Source: Deferribacter autotrophicus (GTDB lineage: Bacteria; Chrysiogenota; Deferribacteres; Deferribacterales; Deferribacteraceae). From it: a stretch of DNA of 64,000 nt. Within the stretch, counting starts at the first letter, position 1; every line of letters begins with the position of its first letter. This document shows, in pieces, positions 52,259-61,559 of this stretch. Position numbers and translations under genes: made by a program. The stretch lies in the NCBI RefSeq assembly GCF_008362905.1, contig NZ_VFJB01000002.1, positions 57,939 through 121,938 on the forward strand, read 5' to 3'. The notes beneath the pieces are model-generated. The model did not search any database. It worked only from the letters and a program-made list of their open reading frames with translations, and was not told the origin of the DNA.

Positions 52259-53594
52259 TCATCTTATCTTTTGTAACCTTAACGAGTAATCCCGAAAGCA
52301 GTAGTAATCCAATAAGGTTAGGGATTGCCATCATCCCATTAAATAAATCTGCCATATCCCATACAAAATCTGTTTTTCTTAAAGCACCATAAAATACACT
52401 TAAACAGTATATCACCTTATAAAAATAACTAAATTTGTAACCAAATAAGAATTTTGCACACTGCTCACCATAATATGACCATCCTAATATGGTAGAGTAA
52501 GCAAAAAAGATGAGAGCTATTGCTAGAAAAGTTTTGCCACTACCACCAAAAACAGTAGCAAATGCTGCAGCTGTAAGCTCAGTGCTTGTTTTACCATTAT
52601 CCCAAACACCGGTTAAAAGGATAACAAAGGCAGTCAAAGAACAAATTATAATAGTATCAAAAAAAACACCTGTCATCGCCACAAGCCCCTGCCTTACGGC
52701 ATTATCTGTCTGAGCAGCAGCATGGGCTATGGGCGCACTACCAAGACCTGCTTCATTTGAAAAAACCCCTCTTGCCACTCCATATCTAATTGCATCCCTC
52801 ACTGCAGCACCAGCAAAACCTCCAACTGCAGCCACAGGGGAAAAAGCTGACTTAAAAATCAGAGCCAACACATTGAGAAACTGATCAATATTTATGAATA
52901 TTACGATTATTGCAAAAACAAAATAAAACACAGCCATAAATGGAACAATTTTCTCAGTAACTTTACCAATCCTTTTAATACCACCAATTATTACAAGCGC
53001 TGTCAAAATCATCATAACAAAACCGGTAACACCTTTTGGTAAATTAAAAGCATCATTTACAGCCAATGCAACTGAATGAGACTGCACCATACTTCCAATA
53101 CCAAAGGACGCTACAATTCCAAAAATAGCAAATAAAATTCCAAGCAATGCCCCAAGCCACTTAACCTGCAACCCTTCTTTCAGGTAATACATAGGACCGC
53201 CTATACTGGTACCGTCTTCAAGCTTCCTCCTAAAAGTAACTGCAAGAACAGCTTCAGCATACTTTGTAGCCATTCCAAAAAATGCTGATAACCACATCCA
53301 AAAAATTGCACCAGGTCCTCCGGTAGCAATTGCTGTAGCAACGCCTGCAATATTACCTGTTCCTATTGTCGCGGAAAGCGCTGTAGTTAAGGCTTGAAAC
53401 GGTGTAATATCTCCCTCGGCTTTATTAGCGTTCACTGTTTTGAAAATAAGCTTTAAAGCCTTGGGAAGCATCAACACCTGGATAAACTTCAACCTTACAG
53501 TAAGCAAAATACCTGTACCAATAAGCAAAACCAGCATGAAAGGTCCCCAGACAATGGAATCAAGCTGGGTTACCAGTGAATGCAAATTTTCCAT
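52248..53594 (-). CDS. sodium:alanine symporter family (AGCS) transporter
   Basis: 448 residues with about eleven transmembrane helices. AGCS signatures are present: ALSATIGTGNIAGVATAIATGGPGAIFWMW begins near residue 70, then YLKEGLQ near 148 and RGVFSNEAGLGSAPIAHAAA near 272. These transporters import alanine or glycine with Na+ or H+. The ribosome site GAGGTGG precedes the ATG. First gene of a two-gene unit with sfsA. Confidence 0.93.
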   Translation of the reverse strand: MENLHSLVTQLDSIVWGPFMLVLLIGTGILLTVRLKFIQVLMLPKALKLIFKTVNANKAEGDITPFQALTTALSATIGTGNIAGVATAIATGGPGAIFWMWLSAFFGMATKYAEAVLAVTFRRKLEDGTSIGGPMYYLKEGLQVKWLGALLGILFAIFGIVASFGIGSMVQSHSVALAVNDAFNLPKGVTGFVMMILTALVIIGGIKRIGKVTEKIVPFMAVFYFVFAIIVIFINIDQFLNVLALIFKSAFSPVAAVGGFAGAAVRDAIRYGVARGVFSNEAGLGSAPIAHAAAQTDNAVRQGLVAMTGVFFDTIIICSLTAFVILLTGVWDNGKTSTELTAAAFATVFGGSGKTFLAIALIFFAYSTILGWSYYGEQCAKFLFGYKFSYFYKVIYCLSVFYGALRKTDFVWDMADLFNGMMAIPNLIGLLLLSGLLVKVTKDKMSDV

Positions 53595-53688
53595 CTTCCA
53601 CCTCTTAAAAAATCATTTACAAAATACAATAATTGTATATTTTAAAAATCGACAATATAAAATTTTTAAGGGTTTTTCAAGGTTAACA

Positions 53689-54390
53689 ATGACAATCAAA
53701 CATAATTTACACCTTATGAATAGCTTTTTGAAAGTTCTTTTCTTTACATTATTAACTTTTAGTTTATATATTAACTCGATCTCTGCTTATCTATTTGATA
53801 TAATTAACAAACAAGAAATTTACATTAACAAAATCGAAAATAAAATAACAACCCTTATAAATGAAAAAGAAGATACAAGATATTTAATTAGTAAGTATAA
53901 CCAGATAATAGACATAAACAATGTCCTTACATATTTTACCAATGGAAACGTAAGATATTCTACAATGGATATTGCTTATACTATAGTTGATGAATCCACA
54001 AAAAATAACATTGACCCCTATCTTGTGCTTTCCCTTATCCTTACAGAAAGCTCATTTAACCACCGCAGTATTTCAAGAAAAGGAGCTATTGGATTAATGC
54101 AAATCTTACCAAATACTGCTTATTACATTTCAAAATTTAATGATGACATTGACATTTCTCATAAAAAAGAACTTTTTGATCCAATTACCAACATAAAAAT
54201 TGGAGTGAGTTATTTTGCTTATCTTTTAAAAAAATATAATGGTAACATAAAATATGCAATTATAGCCTATAACCTAGGGCCATCAAATCTAAATTACAGA
54301 CTCAGGAAAAAGAAAAAGGTTCCAAAGTTCTATTATAACAGAGTAATCAGAAATTATCAGCTTATCTCAAATGTGAAAAACAGCGCATAA
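53689..54390 (+). CDS. lytic transglycosylase (SLT domain)
   Basis: 233 residues from the ATG at 53689 (AAGG six bases upstream); the longer frame runs into the divergent symporter gene and is not used. Signal/anchor helix at about 15-35, a coiled-coil-like spacer, then the Slt domain from about 100. It has the catalytic glutamate in LTESSFNHRSIS, followed by KGAIGLMQILPNTA and IAYNLGPSN. It cleaves peptidoglycan between MurNAc and GlcNAc. M10 (53716) is an alternative start. Confidence 0.88.
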   Translation: MTIKHNLHLMNSFLKVLFFTLLTFSLYINSISAYLFDIINKQEIYINKIENKITTLINEKEDTRYLISKYNQIIDINNVLTYFTNGNVRYSTMDIAYTIVDESTKNNIDPYLVLSLILTESSFNHRSISRKGAIGLMQILPNTAYYISKFNDDIDISHKKELFDPITNIKIGVSYFAYLLKKYNGNIKYAIIAYNLGPSNLNYRLRKKKKVPKFYYNRVIRNYQLISNVKNSA

Positions 54391-54522
54391 AAAATATGAA
54401 AAGCCCCATCTAAAATATCTTTTTGTATTTTTTTGAAACATTTTGACAATTTTCCAAATAATTATGCAAAAACTATGTTATGCTGATTCAAAGACATCAG
54501 ATAGTTTTGATATCGAGGATAC

Positions 54523-54548
54523 AGGGGGCAAAAAGCCCCCTAATTTTT
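54523..54548. terminator. convergent terminator, transglycosylase / liv operon 2
   Basis: AGGGGGC (54523-54529), loop AAAAA, GCCCCCT (54535-54541) followed by AATTTTTA, between convergent genes ending at 54390 and 54561. Confidence 0.75.
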
Positions 54549-54560
54549 ATTTGCAACTGA

Positions 54561-55295
54561 TTACAATATGGTATGTTTCTTCTTTCCTAAATAAGCTTCT
54601 TGAATCTTTTCAGAATTCAGCAGTTCTTGAGATGTTCCACTAAAAACAATTTTTCCAACTTCCAACACATACCCCCTATCAGCAAGCTTCAATGCAGCTT
54701 TGGCATTCTGCTCTACTAATAAAACTGTAACTCCACTCTCACTAATCTCTTTAATCGTTTTAAATATTGACTTTACTAAAAGAGGTGCAAGTCCAAGGCT
54801 TGGCTCATCTAAAAGCAACAACTCTGGTTTGGACATCAATGCCCTACCAATAGCAAGCATCTGTTGTTCACCACCAGAAAGAGTTCCTGCAAGCTGCTGT
54901 TTCCTTTCTTCCAACCTAGGAAATAACTCATAAATCCATTTTAATTTTTCCCTATCAACATTTTCTTTTGTATAAGCACCAAGAATAAGATTTTCTTCTA
55001 CAGTTAACGTAGAGAAAACTCTTCTCCCTTCAGGGGATTGAGAAATCCCTAATTTAACAATTTCATGAGCCTCAAGCTTAGTAAGCTCAATACCTTTGTA
55101 CTTGATACTACCTGATTTTGCCCTTAACAAACCACTGATAGTTCTAAGCGTAGTTGTTTTACCTGCTCCATTAGCCCCAATAATTGTAACGATTTCACCT
55201 TTATATACTTCTAATGAAATTCCCTTAACAGCTTCTATATTTCCATAATTTACTTTCAAATCTTTAATATTAAGCATCAATTCTTTACTACTCAT
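54561..55295 (-). CDS. livF: branched-chain-type amino acid ABC transporter ATPase (LivF), copy 2
   Basis: 244 residues from the ATG at 55295; GAGGATG upstream lies inside the end of livG. Walker A GANGAGKTT, signature LSGGEQQ, Walker B LLLLDEPS, LVEQNAKAALKLAD. It resembles the 25-kb livF closely but is clearly a separate, diverged copy. Last gene of operon 2. M-L-N at codon 11 of the long frame is another possible start. Confidence 0.92.
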   Translation of the reverse strand: MSSKELMLNIKDLKVNYGNIEAVKGISLEVYKGEIVTIIGANGAGKTTTLRTISGLLRAKSGSIKYKGIELTKLEAHEIVKLGISQSPEGRRVFSTLTVEENLILGAYTKENVDREKLKWIYELFPRLEERKQQLAGTLSGGEQQMLAIGRALMSKPELLLLDEPSLGLAPLLVKSIFKTIKEISESGVTVLLVEQNAKAALKLADRGYVLEVGKIVFSGTSQELLNSEKIQEAYLGKKKHTIL

Positions 55296-56061
55296 CGTCA
55301 TCCTCATCGCTTCCTAAATATGCTTCAATAACTTTCGGATCATTCTGAACCTGCTCAGGTGTCCCTTCTGATATTTTTTTACCAAAATTTATTACCACTA
55401 TCTGATCAGTAACACTCATCACAAGGTCCATATCATGCTCTATCAATAGAATAGTCACACCCATATCTCTTATTTTAGATATGGTATCCACAAGTTCCAA
55501 AGTTTCCTTATCATTCAAACCTGCAGCAGGTTCATCAAGGATCAATAAGGCAGGTTCAGTGGCAAGGGCTCTTGCCATCTCCACTTTTCTTTGTATACCA
55601 TATGGTAGACTGGTTGCCGAAACAGTTGCGTATTCAGTCAAACCAAACAGATCCATGTATTCCCATACTTTTTCCCAGTTTTCTCTCTCATCTCTAGCAG
55701 AAAAGGGTGTATGAAAAATTCCGTGATACCACTTTTGCTTACTCTTACTATGTCTACCTGAAATAATATTTTCAGCTACACTCATCTCTCCAAACAATCT
55801 TATTGTTTGAAATGTTCTCACAATACCCATATTTGCTATTGTATATGGTTTTAAACCAGTTATATCTTTACCATTGAACCTGATAGCTCCTTTTTCTGGT
55901 TTATAAACTCCTGTAATACAGTTAAAAACAGTTGTTTTACCTGCACCATTTGGTCCAATAAGACCAAAAATCTGCCCTTTTTCTACGTTAAAAGTAAGGT
56001 CATCAACAGCAACAAGTCCACCAAAGATTTTTGTTACATTTGATAGCTCTAACAACGCCAT
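55288..56061 (-). CDS. livG: branched-chain-type amino acid ABC transporter ATPase (LivG), copy 2
   Basis: 257 residues. Walker A GPNGAGKTT near 36, LPYGIQRKVEMA as signature region (Ile where copy 1 has Glu), Walker B LLILDEPAAG and LLIEHDMDLV. The C-terminus ends in an acidic tail GSDEDDDE not seen in copy 1. It lies 3 bases after livM copy 2. Confidence 0.93.
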   Translation of the reverse strand: MALLELSNVTKIFGGLVAVDDLTFNVEKGQIFGLIGPNGAGKTTVFNCITGVYKPEKGAIRFNGKDITGLKPYTIANMGIVRTFQTIRLFGEMSVAENIISGRHSKSKQKWYHGIFHTPFSARDERENWEKVWEYMDLFGLTEYATVSATSLPYGIQRKVEMARALATEPALLILDEPAAGLNDKETLELVDTISKIRDMGVTILLIEHDMDLVMSVTDQIVVINFGKKISEGTPEQVQNDPKVIEAYLGSDEDDDE

Positions 56062-56064
56062 AAT

Positions 56065-57012
56065 TTAATCCTTCACCATATATTTTGGAATTCTACCAAA
56101 TTTAGCTGGCCAAATCCCTCTTGGCCTCAAAATCATTGTAAGAATCATTGCTATACCAAATACAAAATATCTTGCAGTAGCGAACTGTCTAAAAATCTCT
56201 GGTAATACAAACATTACAAAGGTTCCAAGTAAAATACCTGGAATTGATGATGGTCCGCCCACTATTACAATTGTAAAAAACAGAACGGACTGAATAAAAC
56301 TAAATGCCTCAGGACTAACTGCAGCATATTGCACAGCAAACAAAACTCCAGCAAGCCCTGCTAAAGCAGCACCTAAACCAAATGAATATAATCTGTAAAA
56401 ACGCGTATTTATACCTACACATTCTGCCGCCAATGAATCTTCATTTAGGTAATGTAGAGCTCTACCTATTTTACTCGTTTCAAGATTTCTGATAATGAAA
56501 AATGTGAGCATCAAAACAAAAAAGGATAGAAAGTAAATTGATTGCTGTGAAAAAAATTGAAAACTAAAGATTTCAGGTGCCCCAATCCCAAATATTCCGT
56601 TAGGTCCACCAGTTATACCAAAAAGATTGTTTTTAAGTACCTGTTCAAAAACTATATTGAAGCCAATTGTAGTAACGAGAAGATAATCACCTCTTAAGTG
56701 AATGATTGGAGCAGCAAGTAAAATACCAACAATCAGTGGCAAAACAATAGCTACGGGAATTGTCCACAAAACAGGTACATTAAAAACAGTATTTAAAATT
56801 GCAGTAGAATATGCTCCCAATCCAAAAAAGAGAGCATGCCCCATATCAAACATTCCGGCTCTTCCAAGTACAATATCCTGACTGAGAGCAACTATGGAAT
56901 AAATTATAAAAGTAGTCCCAACGGCAAGCCATCTTGAGTTTGCTATAAAAGGAAAAATTAACAAAAAAGCAACAAATACTAAAAATCCTACTAATGTCTT
57001 TTTATCGTTCAT
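56065..57012 (-). CDS. livM: branched-chain-type amino acid ABC transporter permease (LivM), copy 2
   Basis: 315 residues, about nine to ten helices. Motifs GRAGMFDMGHALFFGLGAYS near 50, HLRGDYLLVTTIGFNIVFE near 105 and ECVGINTRFYRLYSFGLG near 200. The start overlaps the livH stop (TAATG). Forms the pore with LivH copy 2. Confidence 0.92.
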   Translation of the reverse strand: MNDKKTLVGFLVFVAFLLIFPFIANSRWLAVGTTFIIYSIVALSQDIVLGRAGMFDMGHALFFGLGAYSTAILNTVFNVPVLWTIPVAIVLPLIVGILLAAPIIHLRGDYLLVTTIGFNIVFEQVLKNNLFGITGGPNGIFGIGAPEIFSFQFFSQQSIYFLSFFVLMLTFFIIRNLETSKIGRALHYLNEDSLAAECVGINTRFYRLYSFGLGAALAGLAGVLFAVQYAAVSPEAFSFIQSVLFFTIVIVGGPSSIPGILLGTFVMFVLPEIFRQFATARYFVFGIAMILTMILRPRGIWPAKFGRIPKYMVKD

Positions 57013-57914
57013 TACACTTTCTCCGCAACACGTTCTCCAAGAATACCGGTTGGCCTAAATATTAAGATTATGATGAGCAAAATGTAAGTAAAGGCATCAG
57101 CCCAAGTACTTGATACATAACCAGCAATAAAGGCATTAAACAAACCAAGTAACATACCACCTAGCATAGCGCCAGGGATATTACCTATTCCACCAATAAT
57201 TGCCGCCACAAAAGCATTTAAACCGTAAATCCATCCCATGTTAAAATATATCCCTTTATAATACATCCCAATAAACAAACCACCCACAGAACCTAATGAT
57301 GAACCGATTATGAATATCAGTACAATAATTTTATTTACATTAATCCCCATCAATTTAGCTGCAAGTTGATCAATGGCGCTGGCTCTTATTGCAGTACCAA
57401 TCTTCGTTTTGTTTACAAACAGATACAACACTACCATTAAAACTAAAGATAAAACTAATATAATTAGCTGCATCAATCCAAGTGAAACACCACCAATATT
57501 CCAGTAAATATTCGGCACAACATCTGCAGGATAAATTTTGGGTCTAGGTCCCCAAATTAACATAATACCGTTTTGAATTACCATTCCTGCACCCAATGCT
57601 GACACAACGGCACTAAGCCTTGGTGCACTCCTCAAAGGTCTATAAGCAATTCTTTCTAAAATCACCCCAATAATCGCAATGACAATTGCTGTAATAATAA
57701 ATACTATCGGTATTACAATATAATTAGGTACAGACGCCCCAGTTAATTGCATCATCACCACAAGTCCAATGTAAGCAGATAGAGCAACAAGATCACCATG
57801 AGCAAAGTTTATTAATTTCATTACACCGTAAACCATTGTATAACCAAGGGCCACGAGAGCATAAATGCTCCCGATTGTTAGCCCATTTATCAACTGTTGA
57901 AAGAATATTTCCAT
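57012..57914 (-). CDS. livH: branched-chain-type amino acid ABC transporter permease (LivH), copy 2
   Basis: 300 residues, about eight helices. Motifs GLTIGSIYALVALGYTMVYG at residue 12, INFAHGDLVALSAYIG near 36, RASAIDQLAAKLMGIN near 178 and IGGIGNIPGAMLGG near 240. It follows the binding-protein gene by 15 bases, with no attenuating hairpin of the kind seen in operon 1. Confidence 0.92.
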   Translation of the reverse strand: MEIFFQQLINGLTIGSIYALVALGYTMVYGVMKLINFAHGDLVALSAYIGLVVMMQLTGASVPNYIVIPIVFIITAIVIAIIGVILERIAYRPLRSAPRLSAVVSALGAGMVIQNGIMLIWGPRPKIYPADVVPNIYWNIGGVSLGLMQLIILVLSLVLMVVLYLFVNKTKIGTAIRASAIDQLAAKLMGINVNKIIVLIFIIGSSLGSVGGLFIGMYYKGIYFNMGWIYGLNAFVAAIIGGIGNIPGAMLGGMLLGLFNAFIAGYVSSTWADAFTYILLIIILIFRPTGILGERVAEKV

Positions 57915-57929
57915 CTTTCGCCCTTGTAA

Positions 57930-59054
57930 TTACTTTGTTGGATATACTATTTTATATTCACCATTTGGCTGAATTTCATAAGCCATATATGCACTTGTTA
58001 TCCTTTCACCTCTTTTATCCCAAGTAATAGGACCAGTAATTCCAGGGAAATCTTTCAATTCATTATGTAAGTAGTCAGCAATTTTTTTAGTATCTGTAGT
58101 TTTAAGTACTTCAATTGCATGAAGGATTGCTCTTAAACCATCTACATTGAACAATGTCCAAATGCTTGGTGGATCCTCATGATATTTTGCTCTGTAATCA
58201 GCCAAGAACTTTTTAGCAATATCGTAAGGCAAATACTCTGGAAGTGGCACATTAATTATATATGCTCCAGTAGCTGCAGAACCTGCAAGCTTAATAAACT
58301 CTTTATTGTCATTTGAGTCACCACCCACAAAATCAGCTTTAATACCAAGCTGAACCATCTGAGCTCTTATTAAACCGCCATCTGTGTAATAACCGCTGAA
58401 ATAAATAACATCAGGATTGTAAGATTTAATTTTTGTTAAAATAGGAGTAAAGTTTTGATCACCTGATTTAACTTTACCTCTATAAACAACATTGCCACCA
58501 AGCTTTTTTGTATTATCTACAACAGCTTTTTCAAGATCAACTGAAAAGGTAGAATAATCTGAAATTGTAGCAATTCTTTTATATTTTTTAAAATTCATAA
58601 AGAAATCCGCAGTAAATTTACCTTCTGCACTGTTTGGAGATGAATTTCTGAAAAATGTCCAGTAGCCATGTTTAACAAGAGTATCACTTGTACCATCGCT
58701 TGTTTGAAGAACACCTGCTCTAAAATAAGTAGCCTGAGCTGCTTCTGTAGCAGTAGATGTGTAAGAACCGATTACAGCAATAACACCTTTGTTAACAAGC
58801 TCTCTTGCACAAATAGCAGCCTTAACTGCTGTTCCTTCATCATCACATGTAATAACTTCGATCTTTTTACCGAGCAAACCACCTTTTGCATTTACTTGCT
58901 CAACCCAAAGTCTTACTGCATTATCGATACCCTGCCCCTCACTGGCAAATTTACCTGTTATTGGCGCCTGAACACCAATCTTAATAGTACCACCTGCAAA
59001 GGAGCTAACTACAAGAGCAAGAACTAAAAACAACGATAAAAAAATCTTTCTCAT
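57930..59054 (-). CDS. Liv-type periplasmic amino-acid-binding protein, copy 2
   Basis: 374 residues. Signal peptide about 1-20 (MRKIFLSLFLVLALVVSSFA). Peripla_BP_6 fold: IKIGVQAPITGKFASEGQG, VIAVIGSYTSTATEAAQ near 91, and a ligand loop TSDGTSDTLVKHGYWTF-type near 118-134. The binding loops differ from copy 1 (SYTSTATEA against EPTSGATF), so the ligand probably differs too. Next to trans-3-hydroxyproline genes. AGGAGGTTGTT precedes the ATG. Confidence 0.92.
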   Translation of the reverse strand: MRKIFLSLFLVLALVVSSFAGGTIKIGVQAPITGKFASEGQGIDNAVRLWVEQVNAKGGLLGKKIEVITCDDEGTAVKAAICARELVNKGVIAVIGSYTSTATEAAQATYFRAGVLQTSDGTSDTLVKHGYWTFFRNSSPNSAEGKFTADFFMNFKKYKRIATISDYSTFSVDLEKAVVDNTKKLGGNVVYRGKVKSGDQNFTPILTKIKSYNPDVIYFSGYYTDGGLIRAQMVQLGIKADFVGGDSNDNKEFIKLAGSAATGAYIINVPLPEYLPYDIAKKFLADYRAKYHEDPPSIWTLFNVDGLRAILHAIEVLKTTDTKKIADYLHNELKDFPGITGPITWDKRGERITSAYMAYEIQPNGEYKIVYPTK

Positions 59055-59101
59055 AACAACCTCCTGAGTTTAAAATTACGTTTGATAAAACCGCTTTCCT
59101 C

Positions 59102-59129
59102 ATATTATTTAAAAAAGCTTTTTTGTCAA
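59102..59129 (-). promoter_or_regulatory. promoter of liv operon 2
   Basis: Minus strand TTGACA (59129-59124), 16-base spacer, TAATAT (59107-59102), about 48 bases upstream of the binding-protein start. The remaining part of the 279-base gap shows no gene. Confidence 0.7.
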
Positions 59130-59333
59130 GTATAATGAACAAGTTTCATTAAAAAATAAATTGCTTTTCCATAAAATAAAATCGCTTTATTATTAAGCTG
59201 TTATAAAACTAAAAAACTGAACATTATTTTGATAGTTTTTTAATATACTGAACTATTGTTTTTTTATGAAATATCCCTCTATAAAATAAATATTTTAGTA
59301 ATATAAATTATGAATTATTAAAAAAAAATGATT

Positions 59334-60287
59334 CTATTTTGTAACTATTAAATTGTAGAAATAAAACGAAGAATATAAATCAAATGCAGCATTGCCTACA
59401 GATTTAAAAATAGTATTTTTGGCTTTATAAAAATTAAATTCAAACCCTTTTGCAATAAGTTCACCAATTTCTCTAACTTCAGTTTCCTTTATAACACCTT
59501 TTTTTATTGCTTTGATAATATCTCCACTTTCCTTTGAACAACCTATTTTCGAATCCACAAAAACATCAAATTTCTCATACACATATTCATCAATTTCCTG
59601 CATATCTGGCTTAAAAGAACCTATGGCATTAATATGTACACCATCTCTAAATTTCAAATTACTGCTATCAAATAAAGGTATTTTAGAATTTGTTGCAGCA
59701 ATGATAATATCTGCTTTCTCAATCATTGACTTATCGTTTGTTAACTCAACATCCACATCTACTTCATTAACAATTTTTTTGACAAACAACTCCCCTTTCT
59801 CTTTTCTTCTGTAATAAACATAAATTTTTTCAATCTCTCTTACACTTAAAGCAGCATAAATTTGAGTCTCAGCTTGAGGGCCAGTCCCAAAAACTGCCAT
59901 AACTTTAGAGTCTTCTCTACTGAGCAAATCAATTGCAGTTCCACCCACTGCCCCTGTCCTAATGGCAGTAAGAGTCGCTCCATCAAAAAACATTTCAGGT
60001 ATACCTGTTACTGCATCTGCAAGCATTACAAAACCGTTTATTGCGGGAATTCCTCTTTGAATATTTTCACTGCAGACCCCGACATATTTAAAAGCAACTT
60101 TTTTAAGCTCCTCAGATAAAACGGGCATAAAAAGATAAGTCGATTTAAATCTACCACTATCCAAGTGTATTCTCTGAGGAACTATCACTTTACCTCGACT
60201 TAAAGCACTAAGTGCTACTTTCATCTGATCAATCAGCACCTTGTAATCTACCAACTTATTCATCTCATCTGCAGAAATATATCTCAT
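59334..60287 (-). CDS. ornithine cyclodeaminase/mu-crystallin family reductase, likely pyrroline-2-carboxylate reductase
   Basis: 317 residues. Substrate side: RISADEMNKL-like start, HLDSGRFKSTYLFMPVL near 41, then DGATLTAIRTGAVGG near 108. The NAD(P) motif is VFGTGPQAETQIYAA near 138. The family covers ornithine cyclodeaminase, alanine dehydrogenase, ketimine reductase and Pyr2C reductase. The gene follows trans-3-hydroxyproline dehydratase by 3 bases, which points to reduction of pyrroline-2-carboxylate to L-proline. This is inference from pathway context, not from a residue unique to that activity. Confidence 0.8.
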   Translation of the reverse strand: MRYISADEMNKLVDYKVLIDQMKVALSALSRGKVIVPQRIHLDSGRFKSTYLFMPVLSEELKKVAFKYVGVCSENIQRGIPAINGFVMLADAVTGIPEMFFDGATLTAIRTGAVGGTAIDLLSREDSKVMAVFGTGPQAETQIYAALSVREIEKIYVYYRRKEKGELFVKKIVNEVDVDVELTNDKSMIEKADIIIAATNSKIPLFDSSNLKFRDGVHINAIGSFKPDMQEIDEYVYEKFDVFVDSKIGCSKESGDIIKAIKKGVIKETEVREIGELIAKGFEFNFYKAKNTIFKSVGNAAFDLYSSFYFYNLIVTK

Positions 60288-60290
60288 AAC

Positions 60291-61337
60291 CTACCTCAAA
60301 AAAAATCCATATTTTAAAGGATCAGTTTCATCAATAATAAATTCAGATTTTCCTACAATATAAGCATCCCCTTCTACTTCAGGAATTACTGCATCATAAT
60401 CTCCAAAAACTGTAATATCAGCAATCCTACACTTAAACCGTGTCCCAATAACACTTTCTATGATTAATTCATCATTTTTATTTATTTCCCTTTTAGCATA
60501 ATGCAGTGCAAGTCTACCGCTAACTCCTGTGCCTGTAGGACTCCTATCCACTTCTCCATCAGCAAAAATGCACACATTTCTACTTACTTCCCCTACACCG
60601 GTTTTACCATCAGTAAAAATAACACCATACAAAAAACTTAGATCTTTTTCGAGAGGATGCTCAATGGAATAACTATCCATAATTTTTTTCTTAATCCTCA
60701 TGCCCCAATCAATTAGCTGTTTTATATTATCCTGATTCAAATTCAATCCTATACTATTTGCATCCACATAGGCATAAAAAGCCCCACCAAATGCTATATC
60801 AAAAACAACTTCCCCAATTCCATCAACTTTAACTTTACCATCTTCCAAATAAAGAAATGATGGAACATTTTGAAAGTATGTTTTTTTCAATACACCCTCT
60901 GAAATTTCTGCAAATCCTTTTACAATACCTGCAGGAGTATCAATATTAATAATTGTTAGTGGTTCCTCTTTTTCGACTAAACCACATTCAACTGCAAGCT
61001 TTATTACTGCAAGTATGCCATGACCACACATCGTACTAAATCCTTCATTGTGCATAAATATTACACCAAATTCTACACCTTCCCTATATGGAGGCAGTAA
61101 AACACATCCATACATATCAGCATGCCCTCGTGGTTCCCACATGAGAGCCCTTCTTATAAAGTCATATTTTTCTTTAAATTTTCTTCTAAACTCTAGGACC
61201 GAACTTGCTTCGATTTCCGGCAAACCTTTATAAATAACCCTTAATGGCTCACCAGCAGTATGAAGATCTATTGTTTTTAAGATTAACCCCTTGCTTTTAC
61301 TTAAAGAATACTGCTCGAGATTTTCTTTCCTCCACAT
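60291..61337 (-). CDS. trans-3-hydroxy-L-proline dehydratase (proline racemase family)
   Basis: 348 residues, full length. Family N-terminus LKTIDLHTAGEPLRV. The first catalytic residue is C104 (MCGHG). The second is T268 (DRSPTGTG), where proline racemase and 4-hydroxyproline epimerase have cysteine. The Cys/Thr pair marks the 3-hydroxyproline dehydratases, including the human enzyme. It dehydrates trans-3-hydroxy-L-proline to pyrroline-2-carboxylate. GGGGGAG precedes the ATG. It forms a two-gene operon with the reductase, upstream of the second Liv transporter. Confidence 0.88.
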   Translation of the reverse strand: MWRKENLEQYSLSKSKGLILKTIDLHTAGEPLRVIYKGLPEIEASSVLEFRRKFKEKYDFIRRALMWEPRGHADMYGCVLLPPYREGVEFGVIFMHNEGFSTMCGHGILAVIKLAVECGLVEKEEPLTIINIDTPAGIVKGFAEISEGVLKKTYFQNVPSFLYLEDGKVKVDGIGEVVFDIAFGGAFYAYVDANSIGLNLNQDNIKQLIDWGMRIKKKIMDSYSIEHPLEKDLSFLYGVIFTDGKTGVGEVSRNVCIFADGEVDRSPTGTGVSGRLALHYAKREINKNDELIIESVIGTRFKCRIADITVFGDYDAVIPEVEGDAYIVGKSEFIIDETDPLKYGFFLR

Positions 61338-61448
61338 ACTCTCCCCCTTTCATATTTTCATTATATAATTTAATTTTACTGGTAGCATCCCAATTTTTTG
61401 AACAATAAATGTTTTAAAGGGTATCTTATTGAATTAAATTTTTGCTCC

Positions 61449-61496
61449 TGCCCGTATCGCTTTATTCGGACACCCGTATCGCTATCATTCGGACAC
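61449..61496. repeat. left-end transposase-binding repeats of the IS21 element
   Basis: Two tandem ~22-base units of the form GTATCGCTnnnATTCGGACAC at 61453-61474 and 61475-61495. IS21 ends carry several such sites for IstA. Confidence 0.8.
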
Positions 61497-61559
61497 TTTA
61501 GACACTAATTTTAAGACCCCTTCTATGCAAAACTAACCTCACGGTATTTTTTAGTATCA

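Noticed and set aside
53440..53688. Upstream extension of the lytic transglycosylase
   Set aside because: It overlaps the first 50 codons of the divergent symporter and shows no conserved domain; the start at 53689 has a ribosome site and leads straight to the signal helix.
60291..61337. Proline racemase or 4-hydroxyproline epimerase
   Set aside because: Both activities need two catalytic cysteines; the second position here is T268.
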